DNA of 64,000 bases from Phaseolus vulgaris (GCF_000499845.2 NC_023758.2:29538525-29602524), one strand, 5' to 3'; shown: positions 46,646 through 59,171, counted from the first letter of the stretch. The notes: generated by a model not told the origin, from the letters alone. A program made the numbers and translations.

Positions 46646-47521
46646 CACTGCCACAATTCATCAAGTTTCCTTCTAGCAAGCATGGCTCACATCCAGTTTG
46701 AGATCCTAAGTAATGTTTTGTTGTACTTTGTTATGCTCTGAAGTAAGTTGTTACTGCATTAAGGTTTTACCAACACAGAATAAGCATTTCAATGTTCCAC
46801 CAACCAACATATCAATGTTGTTGTAATATGAGATTGTACCGATGAAGCTCATTTCCAATCATGCAGAGTCTTTTGGCTTTGTATTAAATTTCCATATGTC
46901 CTTTTCTAGGTTATCGTCGTTGTTTTTGTAAGACTTAATGACCTACGCAAACGTTTGGTCATCATTTTTCCTCCTCCAAATCTGAGTGACTCTGTTATCC
47001 TAAGATCATGATTTTTGTCTGAAACTTTGAGAGTCCCATTTCATTTTGCTTTCTCCTTGCGATACTTGGACATTTTAACATGTAATTTTTCATTTCCAAT
47101 CCAAATATTGTCTAGCCTCCTCTCCAAATCCTCCGCATATTTTTTTTATGTCGAGGAACCTCACGAAATCGAACCTCCTCTTCTATTAATTCAATCTCCT
47201 TGATATCAAGACATCTAACACATTTCCCATCTATAAAACACTCTCCACATATCAACTACTCTATCAGCATCAGGAAAGTGTTAGAAGAAAAATATAGTTC
47301 CCCTCATATGTGGCGTAGTAAGAAAAAGAAAAAAAACTTGTATCATCTTATTTAATAATAAAAAAAAACAACGAAAGCTAATTGGATGATTTTAGGATTC
47401 ATCCATCATACTGAATATAAACAAAGTCAAGAGAAAATTAGATGCAAGTCATCAAATATCAGTGTTCATATAACTTTATCTTCAGTTTTTCATATAACTT
47501 TATCTAACAAGTGAGGTGAGG
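46646..47521 (+). other. 3' flank of UGT copy 2
   Basis: Aligns with 22858-23895 with deletions. No gene is supported; the frame 47015-47203 is not conserved in unit 1. Confidence 0.6.
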
Positions 47522-47912
47522 TAAATGTTATTTGAGGTAATGTTTGGTTTGTAGTTCTTAATGAAATCTGGAAACACAAAAATAAACATATTTTCAAATG
47601 TGGAGTGATTGATCATTCAAAAATGTTCACCTTGTCTCAATTAAAGGTTTAGTCTTAGGTAACTTCTAAATTTGTTTGTGCTTGCTTTACTTATTCAGAG
47701 TGGTACTTCGATCCTATGGCCTACATGTTGTTTATTATTTGACCTTCTGCAAGGTTTCTTCCTTTGAGTGGTTGATTGTTGTTTTTTAGTTTTGTAAGAA
47801 TAAGGTTGTTTAGAAGAGGTTCGGTGGGTATTGTTGTGTTATGGTCATATATAAAGGTTGAGTCATCCTTAAAGTGGTTCATATTTATTCACTTTTACTT
47901 GTTGATAAAAAA
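47522..47912 (+). mobile_element. LINE C-terminal and 3'UTR fragment, unit 2
   Basis: Partner of 23896-24284, ending TTGTTGATAAAAAA. Confidence 0.75.
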
Positions 47913-48754
47913 GTGAAAAAATTGTATACATAATCTTGTTATGTAATGTTAAGTATTTATATATTACATATAAAATATCTTAATTTATTCTATGTATTTA
48001 GGAAATATTTGCTTTTTTATTTTATTTTTTCAAGAGGATCTTGTTTTGAAGTATCAACATAAAGATTTTTTTAAAAACATGGTTGGGTGCACACCAACAA
48101 CTTCTGATGTGTGAAGACGTCTGTAATCTACTCTGAAAAGACTTTCAGTTATATATGATCCTTACTTTTCTTTGTTTTGGGAAAAAGTTATTTAATCCAG
48201 GTTTAATAAATGATATATCATGCATTAGCATGGTTCTTAAAGAAAAAAATGTGCAATCAACCATACATAAAAAGCATTTAAGTGTTTCTTAAATCTTAAA
48301 GATAGAGAAATTATAGCTGAAAAAAAAAATAACTTATGTTAAACTCACAACAGCTCGAATAACATTTAATAACTATTTCTTTTCAATTTTATATAAAGAA
48401 ATTTTTTTTAAGAAGAAAAGTTGACAACGACAATATCTACAAACAAATTCTTAATATCATTCACAATCATTTAAATATTCAGTTTATAAGAAAGAATATT
48501 GTTTGAGTTTATAGTTATCTATAATAGTTTTAATATGTATGTGTAAAAGACAAGTTTAATTTTGTCTTTTTATACTTAAGGATTGAAGTAGTTTATGAAT
48601 TACTGATGACTTTTATTGTTTTGTATTGTAAATGCATATGATTATGTCCAAAATTTATCCTCCACACCATCCTTAATATTTTGGTGATCTTGGTAAACTT
48701 TGGATAAGCTCTAATACAGTGGATGCTAATAATAATATTTTATAGATTTCATAT
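47913..48754. other. Unit 2 3' flank with the unfilled LINE site
   Basis: Aligns with 24285-24758 and 32165-32460. The intact target AATAACTATTTCTTTTCAA lies at about 48368-48386. No gene seen. Confidence 0.65.
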
Positions 48755-48800
48755 ATTTTTTATTTTTTTATCAGTAAAGAATTAATTAATTAAAATGAGA
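48755..48800 (-). mobile_element. LINE tail closing unit 2
   Basis: TTTTTTATCAGTAAAGAATT followed by AATTAATTAAAATGAGA, the partner of 32461-32497. Homology between units ends here. Confidence 0.65.
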
Positions 48801-49100
48801 GACTGCCCGTATAATTAAAAAACCTAGAAGCAATTACCAAGATCATATAATTGCTACTAAGGTGAACCTGTTACCAACCAAGCCCTCAAACATGACCTGA
48901 AGTTAGCTAAAGCCTTACTTACATACACCTCGCATGCATGGACCAACAGAGAAATGTGATCTGCTTAGGATCCTGCTACTACTCCTTCTTTGAATCTCCA
49001 CAACATGAACCCTGTGCAAGATCAAAGGCCCACGCTGCTGCCTTCAAAAAAAACCTATCCTATCTACTTCCACTGGTTCAATTATGCATTAGGATAAAAC
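48801..49100. other. Intergenic, no gene seen
   Basis: The frame 48938-49138 has no recognised motif and runs into the copia LTR. Confidence 0.5.
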
Positions 49101-49366
49101 TGTTGGGTATGAAGCCAGGACCAATTGGATTGGGCTGATTAGGCACCATGTTTAGTGGGTGGGGCTAATCATTGTGTCCCTTTTATAATCTCTATTTAAA
49201 GAGATCATTGTACTTGTAATTGGTGTGCAACAAGATAGAATGAAAACCTAATACTTGTCCGTGTGGATGTAGGTTGCAGTTGGCAACCGAACCAGGTTAA
49301 ATCATGTGTTGTTTATTTTCTACATTTGATTCGTGATTGTGTGTGTTGCTTCCGCGTGCGTTTTTC
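49101..49366 (+). mobile_element. Short copia LTR remnant
   Basis: Starts TGTTGGGTATGAAGCC, contains TATTTAAAGAGATCATTGT, and is followed by CATCAAGAGCTTTGG, close to the usual TATCAAGAGC primer-binding site. The exact end is unclear because the junction looks eroded. Confidence 0.5.
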
Positions 49367-49445
49367 CCATCAAGAGCTTTGGTTCGTTTACACACTAGAG
49401 ATCCGATCAGCAGAAATTAATCGACGAGACGTGAAAATTGCGGCT

Positions 49446-49550
49446 GCAGTAGCATCCCAAAGTTAGGGTTTCGCAGAGGCAGCAACAGCGTCCCAAAGCT
49501 AGGGTTTCGCAAGGGCGGCAACGACATCCCAAAGTTAGGGTTGCATGTGC
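49446..49550 (+). repeat. Three ~36-bp tandem repeats in the copia leader
   Basis: CATCCCAAAGTTAGGGTTTC, then a GC-rich GCGGCAACG-like spacer, three times. The antisense frames across this (49407-49751) are artefacts of the repeat. Confidence 0.85.
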
Positions 49551-49789
49551 GTTCTGCAGGCGTACTGGTCTGAGACGGCGGTGACCAACGACAATGGTGG
49601 TGTGGAGCACGAACAACGGTGGTGCGCGTCCTGGCAGTTGGGATCCAGTGCGGCGGAGCGCCAGTGCATTGGGGACTGCGACCAGGTCTGTTGGTGACAG
49701 ATTTTGGGTGGTACAATTTTTGTGGTCTTGATTTAAAAAAAAAATTGCCAAGATCTGAAATTAGTTGTACCGAGTATCTCGACTAGTCG

Positions 49790-50425
49790 TTTGAGATGGC
49801 AGAATACGGGAAATTCCGAATTAAAAATTCGATGGTACAAATTTCAGTTGGTGGAAAATGCAAATTGAGGATTTGCGAGTTCAGTTACTGAGCACATCAA
49901 TATGATCTTAGCCAGACTTACGTCAGTGGGCATTAAGTTCGATGATGAAGTTCAAGCTTTGCCTGACAGTTGGTCCGGAATGGTTACAACAGTTACCACT
50001 TCAGCAAGATTGGATAGATTCACTTTTGAGAAGATTCGTGATCTCATTCTTGGCGAGGATGTCCGAAGAAGGAGTTCTGGGGAATTATCTAGTGAATCGC
50101 TATATGTCATCAGAGGTAAGAAAAATATCAGAGATAGTGGGAGCAAGAACAAAAGAAGGAGTCAGTCAAAGACTCGGGATTGCTCAAGTGTAACATGTTG
50201 GAACTGTGCAAGGAGGTGGGGCATTTCAGGAATCAATGTCCAAATGATAAAAGTCAACATTGCAGAAGACTCCGCAGACGAGGACCTTTTAGTTTGTTGC
50301 GTGGATAGCAGTGTGGATTCCTGAGTCATAGATTCTAAAGCATTGTAGAATCTAGTTATTGGAGACTTTGTTAAGGTAAGACTAGCGGACAACAAAACTC
50401 TTGATGTTACGGGCTTGGGTGACCA
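49790..50425 (+). pseudogene. Ty1/copia gag and start of protease region, broken
   Basis: The start, with frameshifts, reads FDGTNFSWWK-like near 49830. The frame 49902-50324 then has FDDEVQALPDSWSGMVTTV (UBN2 gag), FEKIRDLILGEDVRRR and CWNCARRWG, a zinc knuckle that has lost its His/Cys spacing. It is followed by [17 protein letters not shown], the gag-proximal protease region, at about 50376-50425. A large internal part of gag (RNA-binding side upstream of UBN2) is missing. At about 50430 the sequence switches to Ty3/gypsy RT. Confidence 0.78.
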
Positions 50426-50430
50426 TTGTC

Positions 50431-52498
50431 TCGGTTGTGTCTGAACTACAAGCAGTTGAATAAGTTCACCATCAAGGACAAGTATCCTCTACCCAGAATT
50501 GATGATTTGATGGATCAGTTACATGGAGCCACAGTTCTCAAAGTTTTGATCTGGGATCTGGATAGCAGAAGATTTTGGTAAAGGCTGAAGATGTGCAGAA
50601 GATGTGCAGAAGACAACTGTTAGGTCTCAATTATGAACTTTATGAGTATGTATTATCAGCTTAGGGGTCTCAGTGGATCCAGCCAAGATGTGAGCAGAGT
50701 TTCATAAAGCTGAAGAAAAGGTTGACAAGTTCTCCTCCTGATACAAGAAAAACCTTTTGAGGTTTAGTATGATGCTTCACATCAGAGATTGAATTGTGTC
50801 TTAATACAAGAGAAGATAGGAGTTGCATATGTTTCAATGCAACTCAAAGTTCATGAGAGAAATTATTCTATTTATAACTTAGAGTTGGCAGTGGTGGTGT
50901 TTGCTTTGAAGATTTGAAGACATTATTTATATGAAGCTCAATTTCAAATGTTCAATGAATACTTGTTTGATCAGAAAGAGTTGAACATGAGGTAGAGAAA
51001 ATGGGTGGAGTTTATGAAAGATTATGATTTCTAGCTGATGTACTATCCAGGCAAGGGTAATGTAGTTGCATATGCTCTTAGCAGAAAGTCAGCACAAGTG
51101 TCAGCCATGATGATTGAAGAGCAGAAGTTGATTGAGCAATTCAGAAATCTAAATTTGGGAATACAATTCCATGTTAATCATATTAGTTGTAGTAAGTTAA
51201 CTATAACTAATGATTTCCTTGGAATGATTAAGGAAAAGCAATTAAGAGAATCCAAATCTAAAGTGTATTGTGACTTTTCTAGGTATATATCAAACTAAGG
51301 ACTTTGTGATGGGAGAATATGAGATCTTGAGATTCAAAGGCAGAGTTTGCATATCTACCAATGAAGAAATGAAGAGAATGATTCTAGAATGTAAGGGTTA
51401 TATAAGTTTACGTCCCAGTATGAATAAGATGTACCAAAATTTGAAGGAGTTCTTTTGGTGGTCAGGCATGAGAAAAGAAATAGCTTAGTATGTTGTGACA
51501 AGTTTGACGTCTCAGAAGGCAAAGGTAGAACATTAGAGACCTAGCGGTTGTTGCAGCAATTGGATATTCTCGAGTCTGGGTGCCGAGAATAATAAGAGAT
51601 CATGATGTAGTCTGGGTGATAGATGATCGACTCATGAAGAGTGCTCATTTTCTTCCAGTTAATTTGAGAATAATATGGCCAAGTTGGCACAGTTGTACAT
51701 CAGAAGGATTGTGAGATTGCATGGAGTGCCTTTGAATATTGTTTCTGATAGAGATCTTAGATTTACTTCATAGTTTTGGCAGATTCTACAAGATTCTTTG
51801 AGATCTAGATTGAGAATGAGTTTTGCATATCATCCTCAAACAAAGGAGCAGTCTGAGAGAACGATCTAGTCCTTAAAATATTTATTGAGGACATGTGTAT
51901 TGGATCATCTGGGAAGTTGGAATGAGATGTTGCCTTTGGTGGAGTTTCTATGGGAGGAAGTGCAAAACTCTTTTATGTTGGTATCAGAATGATGAGACAG
52001 TATTGGTTGGTCTAAAGTTAGTTCAACAGATCACTGAGAAGGTGGAACAGATATACATGGCAAAATGAAAATTTCTCATAATAGGCAGAAATCATATGCA
52101 AATCAGAGGAAGAAACCTTTAGAGTTTACAGTTGGAGACCATGTGTTTTTTAGAGTATGTATCACTTACCAAGAGTGTAAGGACGAGCTATCAAGAAAAA
52201 GTTATTCCTGAAGTTTGTTGGACCCTATCAAATCCTAAACCTGCGTAATGTCTTTCATGTGTCTTAACTAAGCAAAGTATATCCAAGAATCTAGTCACGC
52301 ATTAGAAATGCATAATGTGCAAATCAAGGATAACATGTCTTTTAAAGTAAAATCAGTTTAGATTGAAGATCATCATAATGGTGAAGGTAGTGTGGGTTGA
52401 TAGGTTTGGCGATCCATCTTAAGAAATAGAAGAAACCATGATAGAAACATATCCATATCCCTTTTATAGCAAGTCAATTTTCAAAGAGGAAAATTTTT
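50431..52498 (+). pseudogene. Ty3/gypsy chromovirus-like pol remnant
   Basis: Frames in order: RT start [20 protein letters not shown] and [12 protein letters not shown] (50435-50545), then a deletion. RNase H remnants (FIKLKKRLTSSP at 50700, YYPGKGNVVAYALSRKSAQV at 51040-51100). Zinc-binding integrase entry (MNKMYQNLKEFFWWSGMRKE to 51487), core with [36 protein letters not shown] and YHPQTK-like near 51830, then the C-terminal KPLEF and VGDHVFF segment (52110). The motifs fit Del/Tekay-type plant chromoviruses. Many stops and at least one large deletion of the RT palm. Confidence 0.85.
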
Positions 52499-52512
52499 CT
52501 TGTTGGGGAGAA

Positions 52513-54459
52513 TGTAAGGACCGAGAAAAATAGTCTTATAGTAGAAATGGTACAATTAAAATGGCACTTGAATATTTTATTATTAAAGTGAAAAGGCTAT
52601 ATAAATAGAAATTTAGTTACTTAAGTTTCATTTTAAAAGAACCATCATCTCTCTAAAAACTCTTTTTCCTTTCCTCTGCCTTCTCTCTAAAATTCTGACC
52701 TACTCGCTCATCAGATCAACGGTCGGAGTCTTCCATTGGACTCCTGGCAGTGAACTTTACAAGATTGACCAATCAAAATCTTAGATAGAATAAGTTCATT
52801 ATTGGCTCCTTTTCCTTTGAGTTAGTTTTGATCTGGTTAGGTTGCCTTTTAGTTTAAGTTTGCATGTGAGGTTTTATCTTCAAAATTAGTCTCTGTTAGC
52901 TCAGGGTCCTAATGATATAGTTAGTTTTGTGATCAGGACTCTCTAGTGCAGGTTAGGGTATCCTTAAGCTTTTGGTGGATTTGGAGCTCTTAGTGAGCAT
53001 CTGCTAAAGTCCAGGTAAGGGAAGCTAGTTTAAAATTTTCAATAGAATCCTAGGTTAGAAGATTTGAATGTGAGTGTGACGTGGTCACCAATTCCAAATT
53101 TTGTTGCAAGATTTCTTATTTTGAGTATATTGTAGTTTGATTGAAATTGAAAGTGTTGTGATTGAGAACTAGTTGTTTGATTTTAAATGGTTTTGGAATT
53201 AGAAATCATATATATGTATAAATGGACATAATAGCTTAATGATTCAATGAGAGTGATTGTATCATGTTGAATAGGAATTGTCAATGTAATGTGTAGATTT
53301 ATAAATTTATGAATTGAATGAGATATTGATTTATAATCTAATAGGTATATTAAGTTATGCATAATTTTTGTGCATATTTCGCTCAAGCTAGATAATTCTA
53401 GCTCATCAAGCTAAAATTTTGGGTGCTCTCGGGTTGAGTTTAGCTCAAGCTAGCACATTCTAGCTCAAGCTAGCACATTCTAGCTCAAGCTAGCACATTC
53501 TAGCTCAAGCAAAAATTCTGGGTGCTCTCGGGTTGAGTTTAGCTCAAGCTAGCAAATTCTAGCTCAAGCTAAAATTCTGGGTGCTCTCGGGTTGAATTTT
53601 AGCTCAAGCTAGCAAATTCTAGCTCAAGCTAGACTCTCTAAAAAAACAAAATAAATCTAAAATTTGTTTTCTATATATACTTATTTTTAAAAGGTTGGTT
53701 TATTTCTTTCTGCATAGTTATAAATTATATAGACTTTTATTTCATGTATATTTAATTGAAAATCTCTTTAATTAGACATTTATATGATTATTAGATGAAT
53801 TGTGGTATGTTTTGGAAATTCTAAAATTTTGTATGATTTGATTCTTTGATGTTGGATTTTTGTGAGGTTCAGAGTATGAATTTTAATCAAGACATAGTAT
53901 TTTCAGGAAAGAAAATACCGTGTTAAGATTGTTTAGGATGTGCATTGACTTGGGATTCGTCTAGAAGGAGATATCCTGACTAAGTTAACGCACGAGTCTT
54001 TCAGAAGTAGAGTCTAGTGTCTATCTATTATGAATCAGTATGTGGAATGCAGGAGAAATTGTTGATAAACACTTGATGGTTATATGGAATGCATGAGAAA
54101 TGATGAATTTATGTGGATGTTTAAAGTTATATTTATGTTATAAGTTTTAAAAATACCTAGCTTACCTTTTGTTTTGTTTTGTGGTTATTTTTCTTTTATT
54201 TGTGATGATCGTGTATTTTACACAGAAGCAGATAATGTTACCGGTGATAAAGTTTCTCGGTGAGAAGATGAATGATGGAAAATGTTTATTTTCTTTTGCA
54301 ATTTTGTTTTTAATTTTATGTAAATGTTTCAAGTCTTATGGAGAGAGAGATATTTTGAAACATTATGTGAAAGAATTGTAGATATATTTGTAATATATTT
54401 ATGTTAATATTTCATGCCGATTATGGTTATTAGATATGGAAAAATATAGGGATGTTACA
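52513..54459 (+). mobile_element. Ty3/gypsy (Del/Tekay-like) 3' LTR
   Basis: Starts TGTAAGGACCGAG after the polypurine run TGTTGGGGAGAA (52501-52512) and ends GGGATGTTACA. The inverted ends TGTAA/TTACA are typical of this group. 1947 bp. It includes the 60-bp palindrome array at 53383-53640. The frame 54169-54381 is LTR, not a gene. Confidence 0.85.
53383..53640. repeat. TAGCTCAAGCTAG palindrome array in gypsy LTR
   Basis: First part: TAGCTCAAGCTAGCACATTC at a 20-bp period, about four copies (53447-53511). Then units of about 60 bp, each with two palindromes and the spacer ATTCTGGGTGCTCTCGGGTT. This matches the layout of the Athila array at 1330-1760. Confidence 0.92.
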
Positions 54460-56362
54460 GTTAATAATTTTAATTTTATTATTATTACTTTATTTAATTT
54501 TATTTATCCTTATCAATATTGTTTATTATTTATCATTTATTTCAATTATTTAATTATTATGTTATAATTATTAATATTTTTTTTATATTTATTAATATAC
54601 TTATTATTTTAATTATAATAATTATTTATATTATATATGAATGAATTAATAATATAAAAATGTAATATATATTAATATAATAATTATATATAAATATAAT
54701 AAAATATATATTCTATAATTGATTATGTTATTCACGTTATTATTATCATATGTAATACATATGTAAATAACATTAATCAGTGTGTAATGTATATTTATAA
54801 CGTTTATATATTAACTTTTTTCACAAATTTTCACAGCTATACGAAGAGAGAAGATCACAATACTTTTATCTGATTTTTATTTTTATTTTTTGTATTTTCA
54901 TCATTTTTCTTCATTCGTATTTATAATATCTATGTAAATTTGTCGTTGAAAACAAACGAGTCTAAAACAACTGAGATGTAAGACACCGATAATTTTGAAC
55001 ATAGAAATATGTAATTAATTTTAAAATATAAAATTATATATATTTAAAAAAAAAACATATCTTTTAAGAAACATAAACAATAAATTATTAGTAAGAGATT
55101 ACTTTTCAAGTATTAAATATATTTTTGCAATCCCTAATAAAACTATGACTTCGCTTTTAATTCTTACATTTTTTTTTAATTTTAAATCTTGACATGTTTC
55201 AGTCCTTTCCTTGTTTTTATAATTAATTATAAATAGTAAAGAATTAAAATGGAACCAATATCAATTAATAAATTTAAATTTAAAATATTTTAAATGAAGA
55301 TAAACAAAATAATATAATTTTCTTATAAATATTTATATGTGTGTATTTTAAAGGAAACAAAAATAATTTCTGCATATTTAAATAAATTAGGTCAAAATAT
55401 ATTTGTAGAAATTTAAAACATATTTAAATGGATTATTTTATATTAGTTTTAAATTGTGTAAGAATAGAAAAAGACAATGATTATATTTTGTATTTTATAT
55501 TTTATATAATTTTCATATATTATGAATAGTAATTGTAAAAATATAACACATTTTTTTCTTTGGAGAAAAAAATTCCTTTTATGATGTATTTAAAAATTAT
55601 TTCTTAATGATTTCATATAGTAACAAAATTAATATGATAAACTATAAGCACTAAAAAATTATAGTTATTTTTAATAAAAATACAATATTAAAATAAAATA
55701 ATTGAATCAAATATATATATAGTTGTGTTATTCATACTAAATAATGAATATATTATTTAATTAAATTACGACTTAAATTTTTAATTATATTAATTTAAAA
55801 TATTTATGTTAACTATAAGATCACGGATAGAAAATATTAAAAATTTAAAACTAAAAGAAACTAAACATGAAATTATATGTATGGGAAATAAAATATATAC
55901 ATTTTATGAAAGAATAAAGACTTTTTTAAACGTTTCATATATAAAAATAGATACAAAACATACGTTAAACTATTTTTGTGATGTTTTTCTTACAATTTAA
56001 TTCCTATCTCTAATCCTAACTTATATTGCACATAATCAATTAAATAAAAATTAATTTTAGAAATAAAAAATAACTAATTATTATATTAATTAAATTATAT
56101 ACTATTTTAAAAAATAACTAAAAAAGTTATTAATATTTAAAGTACTTTTTATTATTAATAAATAACTTTTAAATTAGTTAACTATGTTTTAATTATAAAG
56201 TATAAAGTTAGTAGTTAAAACATTGATAGTTAATTTGATACCTATTTAAAAAATTTATGAATTAATATAAACTATTTTGTATAATAATAATAATTTTATT
56301 AGTTTCTATAATAATATATCATTTAACTAATATAATAAATAATTATTTTTATCTCAAATTTT
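54460..56362. other. AT-rich DNA, no gene
   Basis: Dense A/T, TATA-like runs everywhere. The frame 55806-56000 shows no motif. Confidence 0.6.
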
Positions 56363-56445
56363 ATTTTTTTTAATAGTTTTTTATCAGTAATAAATAAATA
56401 AATTAAAAATGATAAGTGTCCCAACCCTTATAAATGAATTTTTAT
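56363..56445 (-). mobile_element. LINE 3' tail
   Basis: TTTTTTATCAGTAATAAATA, then GATAAGTGTCCCAACCC: the family LINE end in reverse. How far it extends into AT-rich DNA is unclear. Confidence 0.6.
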
Positions 56446-59160
56446 TTATTAGTAGATTACCTTCTATGTTTAAGTATCATAACTTTAAGAGTTTTACTAT
56501 ATTTGCATATTTATTTTGGGTTTATTCCATATTCAGGATTATTCCATTTTCAAGTGTATCTGACTTGAACCAATTTTAGAGAATGAAAAGATCCACCTCA
56601 CATAAAGACCAATGTTAACTACCATCCTTTATCTGAAACGAAACAATGTCCTACACACAACAAATAGTGAAACAGGAAAAGAAAAGAAAGAATGTATTAT
56701 AAGAAGTTCCTTTTAGGGAAGTAATAAGATGGTAAATGTAATGAAAACAGATAAAAATATATTATCAGAAATAATATATAATTTTATTGCAACAATAAAT
56801 AAATAACCTAACATGATGTTAACCAACTTTCTAAATAAAGCATCCGAATTGCAATCCTTATGAGAAGTTGCATTAACTAGTTGTTGCTCCCACCTTGAAT
56901 TTTGCTTAACAAAACTGGTCAAATCAAACTCATTGGAGGGAAGAATGACTTTGGTTGGTTAACTTTTGAAGTTAACTGCAACTTTATTAAACACTTTATA
57001 AAATTAAGGGTCCCCACAAATCGTTAAGCTTCTTATCCACTCTTGCACTTTAAAACGTCAATGGAATTCAGTTAAGCCACTTCCCTAACTGAACTCAAAT
57101 CGCTCACTTGGTGAAGTTGGTGAAGTTTATTCTAATCATGTCAATTAATATTCAAGTGCTACTCACATGCCATTTCATTTTCCTTAAATAGAACAAGTAA
57201 TTAAGCTATTCTTCTATAATTAAGTAAAATTAATTATTGATGTAACAAAAGTATTAATTAAGTTTTCTCGTTATTTTAGATTAAAGGCTCTGCAAATTGT
57301 GAGTATATGAAAAACACATTAATGGGTTTAGTTGACCTACTTAACAGAGAATGCTGCCCTAAGCTTTTTCTCTCGTATGACAGTGACGCTATGAGGAAGG
57401 AAGATATGAAATATATATATATATATATATATGGTAGTGAGTGTTTGAGAGAGAAATATGGAACGTGACCTAACACAGGAACACAGAAGAGTTAGTGAAA
57501 CACCCTAAACTATTTCAATGCTTGTGTTTGGTTTAGGTTTTGGTATTGAACTTTGTTTGTTTTTTGGTGCGGGATTTGTGGCTGCAATTCAACCATAAGA
57601 AGACAAAATTGCTGTAAACTTTAAAGAAATATAAAACAAACATGAAACATGTCACAACGTACGAGCAAGAAACACCAAAAATGTCTGAGGACGGTTTTTG
57701 TTTCTTAACTATATCCTTTCGGACATTTGTTTTGACGAACCAAACTAACAAATGGGCACGCCACTTTACGTTGCTATGGAATCAATAAAAACGAAGCTTC
57801 AAACAGTGTGCTTCTTATATCAACTACGAGGAAAACGTAAATAAACATTGATTATGTTAAGAGTAGGAAGAGGAAAAAACCTATGAAGAAGTTAAATAAT
57901 AATAATAATAAAAGTTAAGTAAAATATAAGATAGAAACATTCAGAAACTTATATATTCTTTTAAGATTTGGTTTAGAGGTATTATTTTTTCATATATATA
58001 GTCTATATGAAAGACAGACATGGTTCCGTTCACCTGCCTTTTTACAATGATGCTGCTGACAACACAAGCACGAAGGTAACAAGACCACTAAGGTCTTACG
58101 TTATCAACTGCTTAAGAAAATATTACAATGGAGTATACCCTTCCTTATCCTAACACGTGTAACAATATTTTAATCAATTATTAAAAATAAGAGATAAGAG
58201 ATATTTTATAATTTTTAATATCTTATAATAGTCATTTGAAGTATATTTTAATAAAAATTTGTTGACCATTCAATAAATGAGTTGAAGTGTTTTGATTCGA
58301 GAGAAGCATTAAAAATATTACATCGAATAGAGATAAAAGTATTTCAATTTATATAAATAATTTAGTTTTATTGAATTGAGTTTTATAGAATTTATTACAT
58401 GCCTAGTAAGTTGGGGAAGAATATGTTTATTATTGATGAAATAAAAAAAGGCGTAATGGTTTATTGAAAAAAACACACGCCTACTCATGAAAACGTATAT
58501 TCGGTGTGCTTTCAGCCTCTTCAAAAGTCTCTTTTATCTTCATCTTCAATTTCTTCGATTATTGAAATATTTAAATGATGTAATTAAGGAAAATAATATA
58601 TTGATAATAGGTGTATGCAATTTCCTCTCTCCTCACGTTTGCTATTTTTGTTCGGCTACGCAATTTTCCACTTCGCAGGTTCTTTTGTTTGTGCGTTAGT
58701 TTCGCCAAAAGTCACGACCAACACTTCGTTTCACAATACAACCACAACCATTATTATTTTCTTCTCTTTTCTTTCTTTTTTTCTATTTTCCCCTCCTTTA
58801 CTTTGCTACTTCAATATTTATTTTAAAAAAATTTATCAAAAAAAACTTAAGACACGCTACAAATGTTTATTTACAATTGTTTAGTAAAAGGTAAATGCAT
58901 TTTTTTATATACACGAGTGAAACCTCTTGCATGGTTCTTTCAGAAATTGAAAAAATGTATGACGCTTTTCAATCACTGTTATTTATAATAAAAACAAATA
59001 ATTGATAGATAAAATAATTTATTAATAGTAAATGAAATGAAAATAAAGACCATTGATGACAACATTACCAACCGATCCAATAACAAGTTAAAAATAAGAG
59101 ACTAAACTCAAGCAAATGAAAAGGTTGAAAATAAAAAAATGAAGAAAAATAGAATTGAAA
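56446..59160. other. Intergenic before the kinase gene
   Basis: No convincing gene. Contains an (AT)n run at about 57412-57432. Frames at 56713, 57533, 58318 and 58611 are short, AT-rich and motif-free. Confidence 0.6.
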
Positions 59161-59171
59161 AGAGTAGGATG

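Larger units (their letters stand above)
32540..48800. repeat. Segmental duplication, unit 2
   Basis: Begins ACAAGATAGGGATGTGTTC, matching 13482 on. Contains, in order, the + LINE tail end (to 32730), spacer, LINE-3'UTR-like block, copia B insertion (34519-40959), minus LINE, glucosyltransferase copy 2, + LINE fragment and minus LINE tail. Gene order and orientation are the same as in unit 1, so the duplication is head-to-tail. Confidence 0.88.

Noticed and set aside
49407..49751. 114-residue minus-strand frame rich in Arg, Pro and Cys
   Set aside because: Produced by the GC-rich tandem repeat in the copia leader; its repeats translate into repeated LTLGCRCRPC-like text.
54169..54381. 70-residue frame with a hydrophobic start
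   Set aside because: It lies within the gypsy 3' LTR near its end and is AT-rich without any motif.
58487..58884. Overlapping short hydrophobic frames
   Set aside because: TTTTC-rich sequence, three frames open at once, no start or splice support and no motif.
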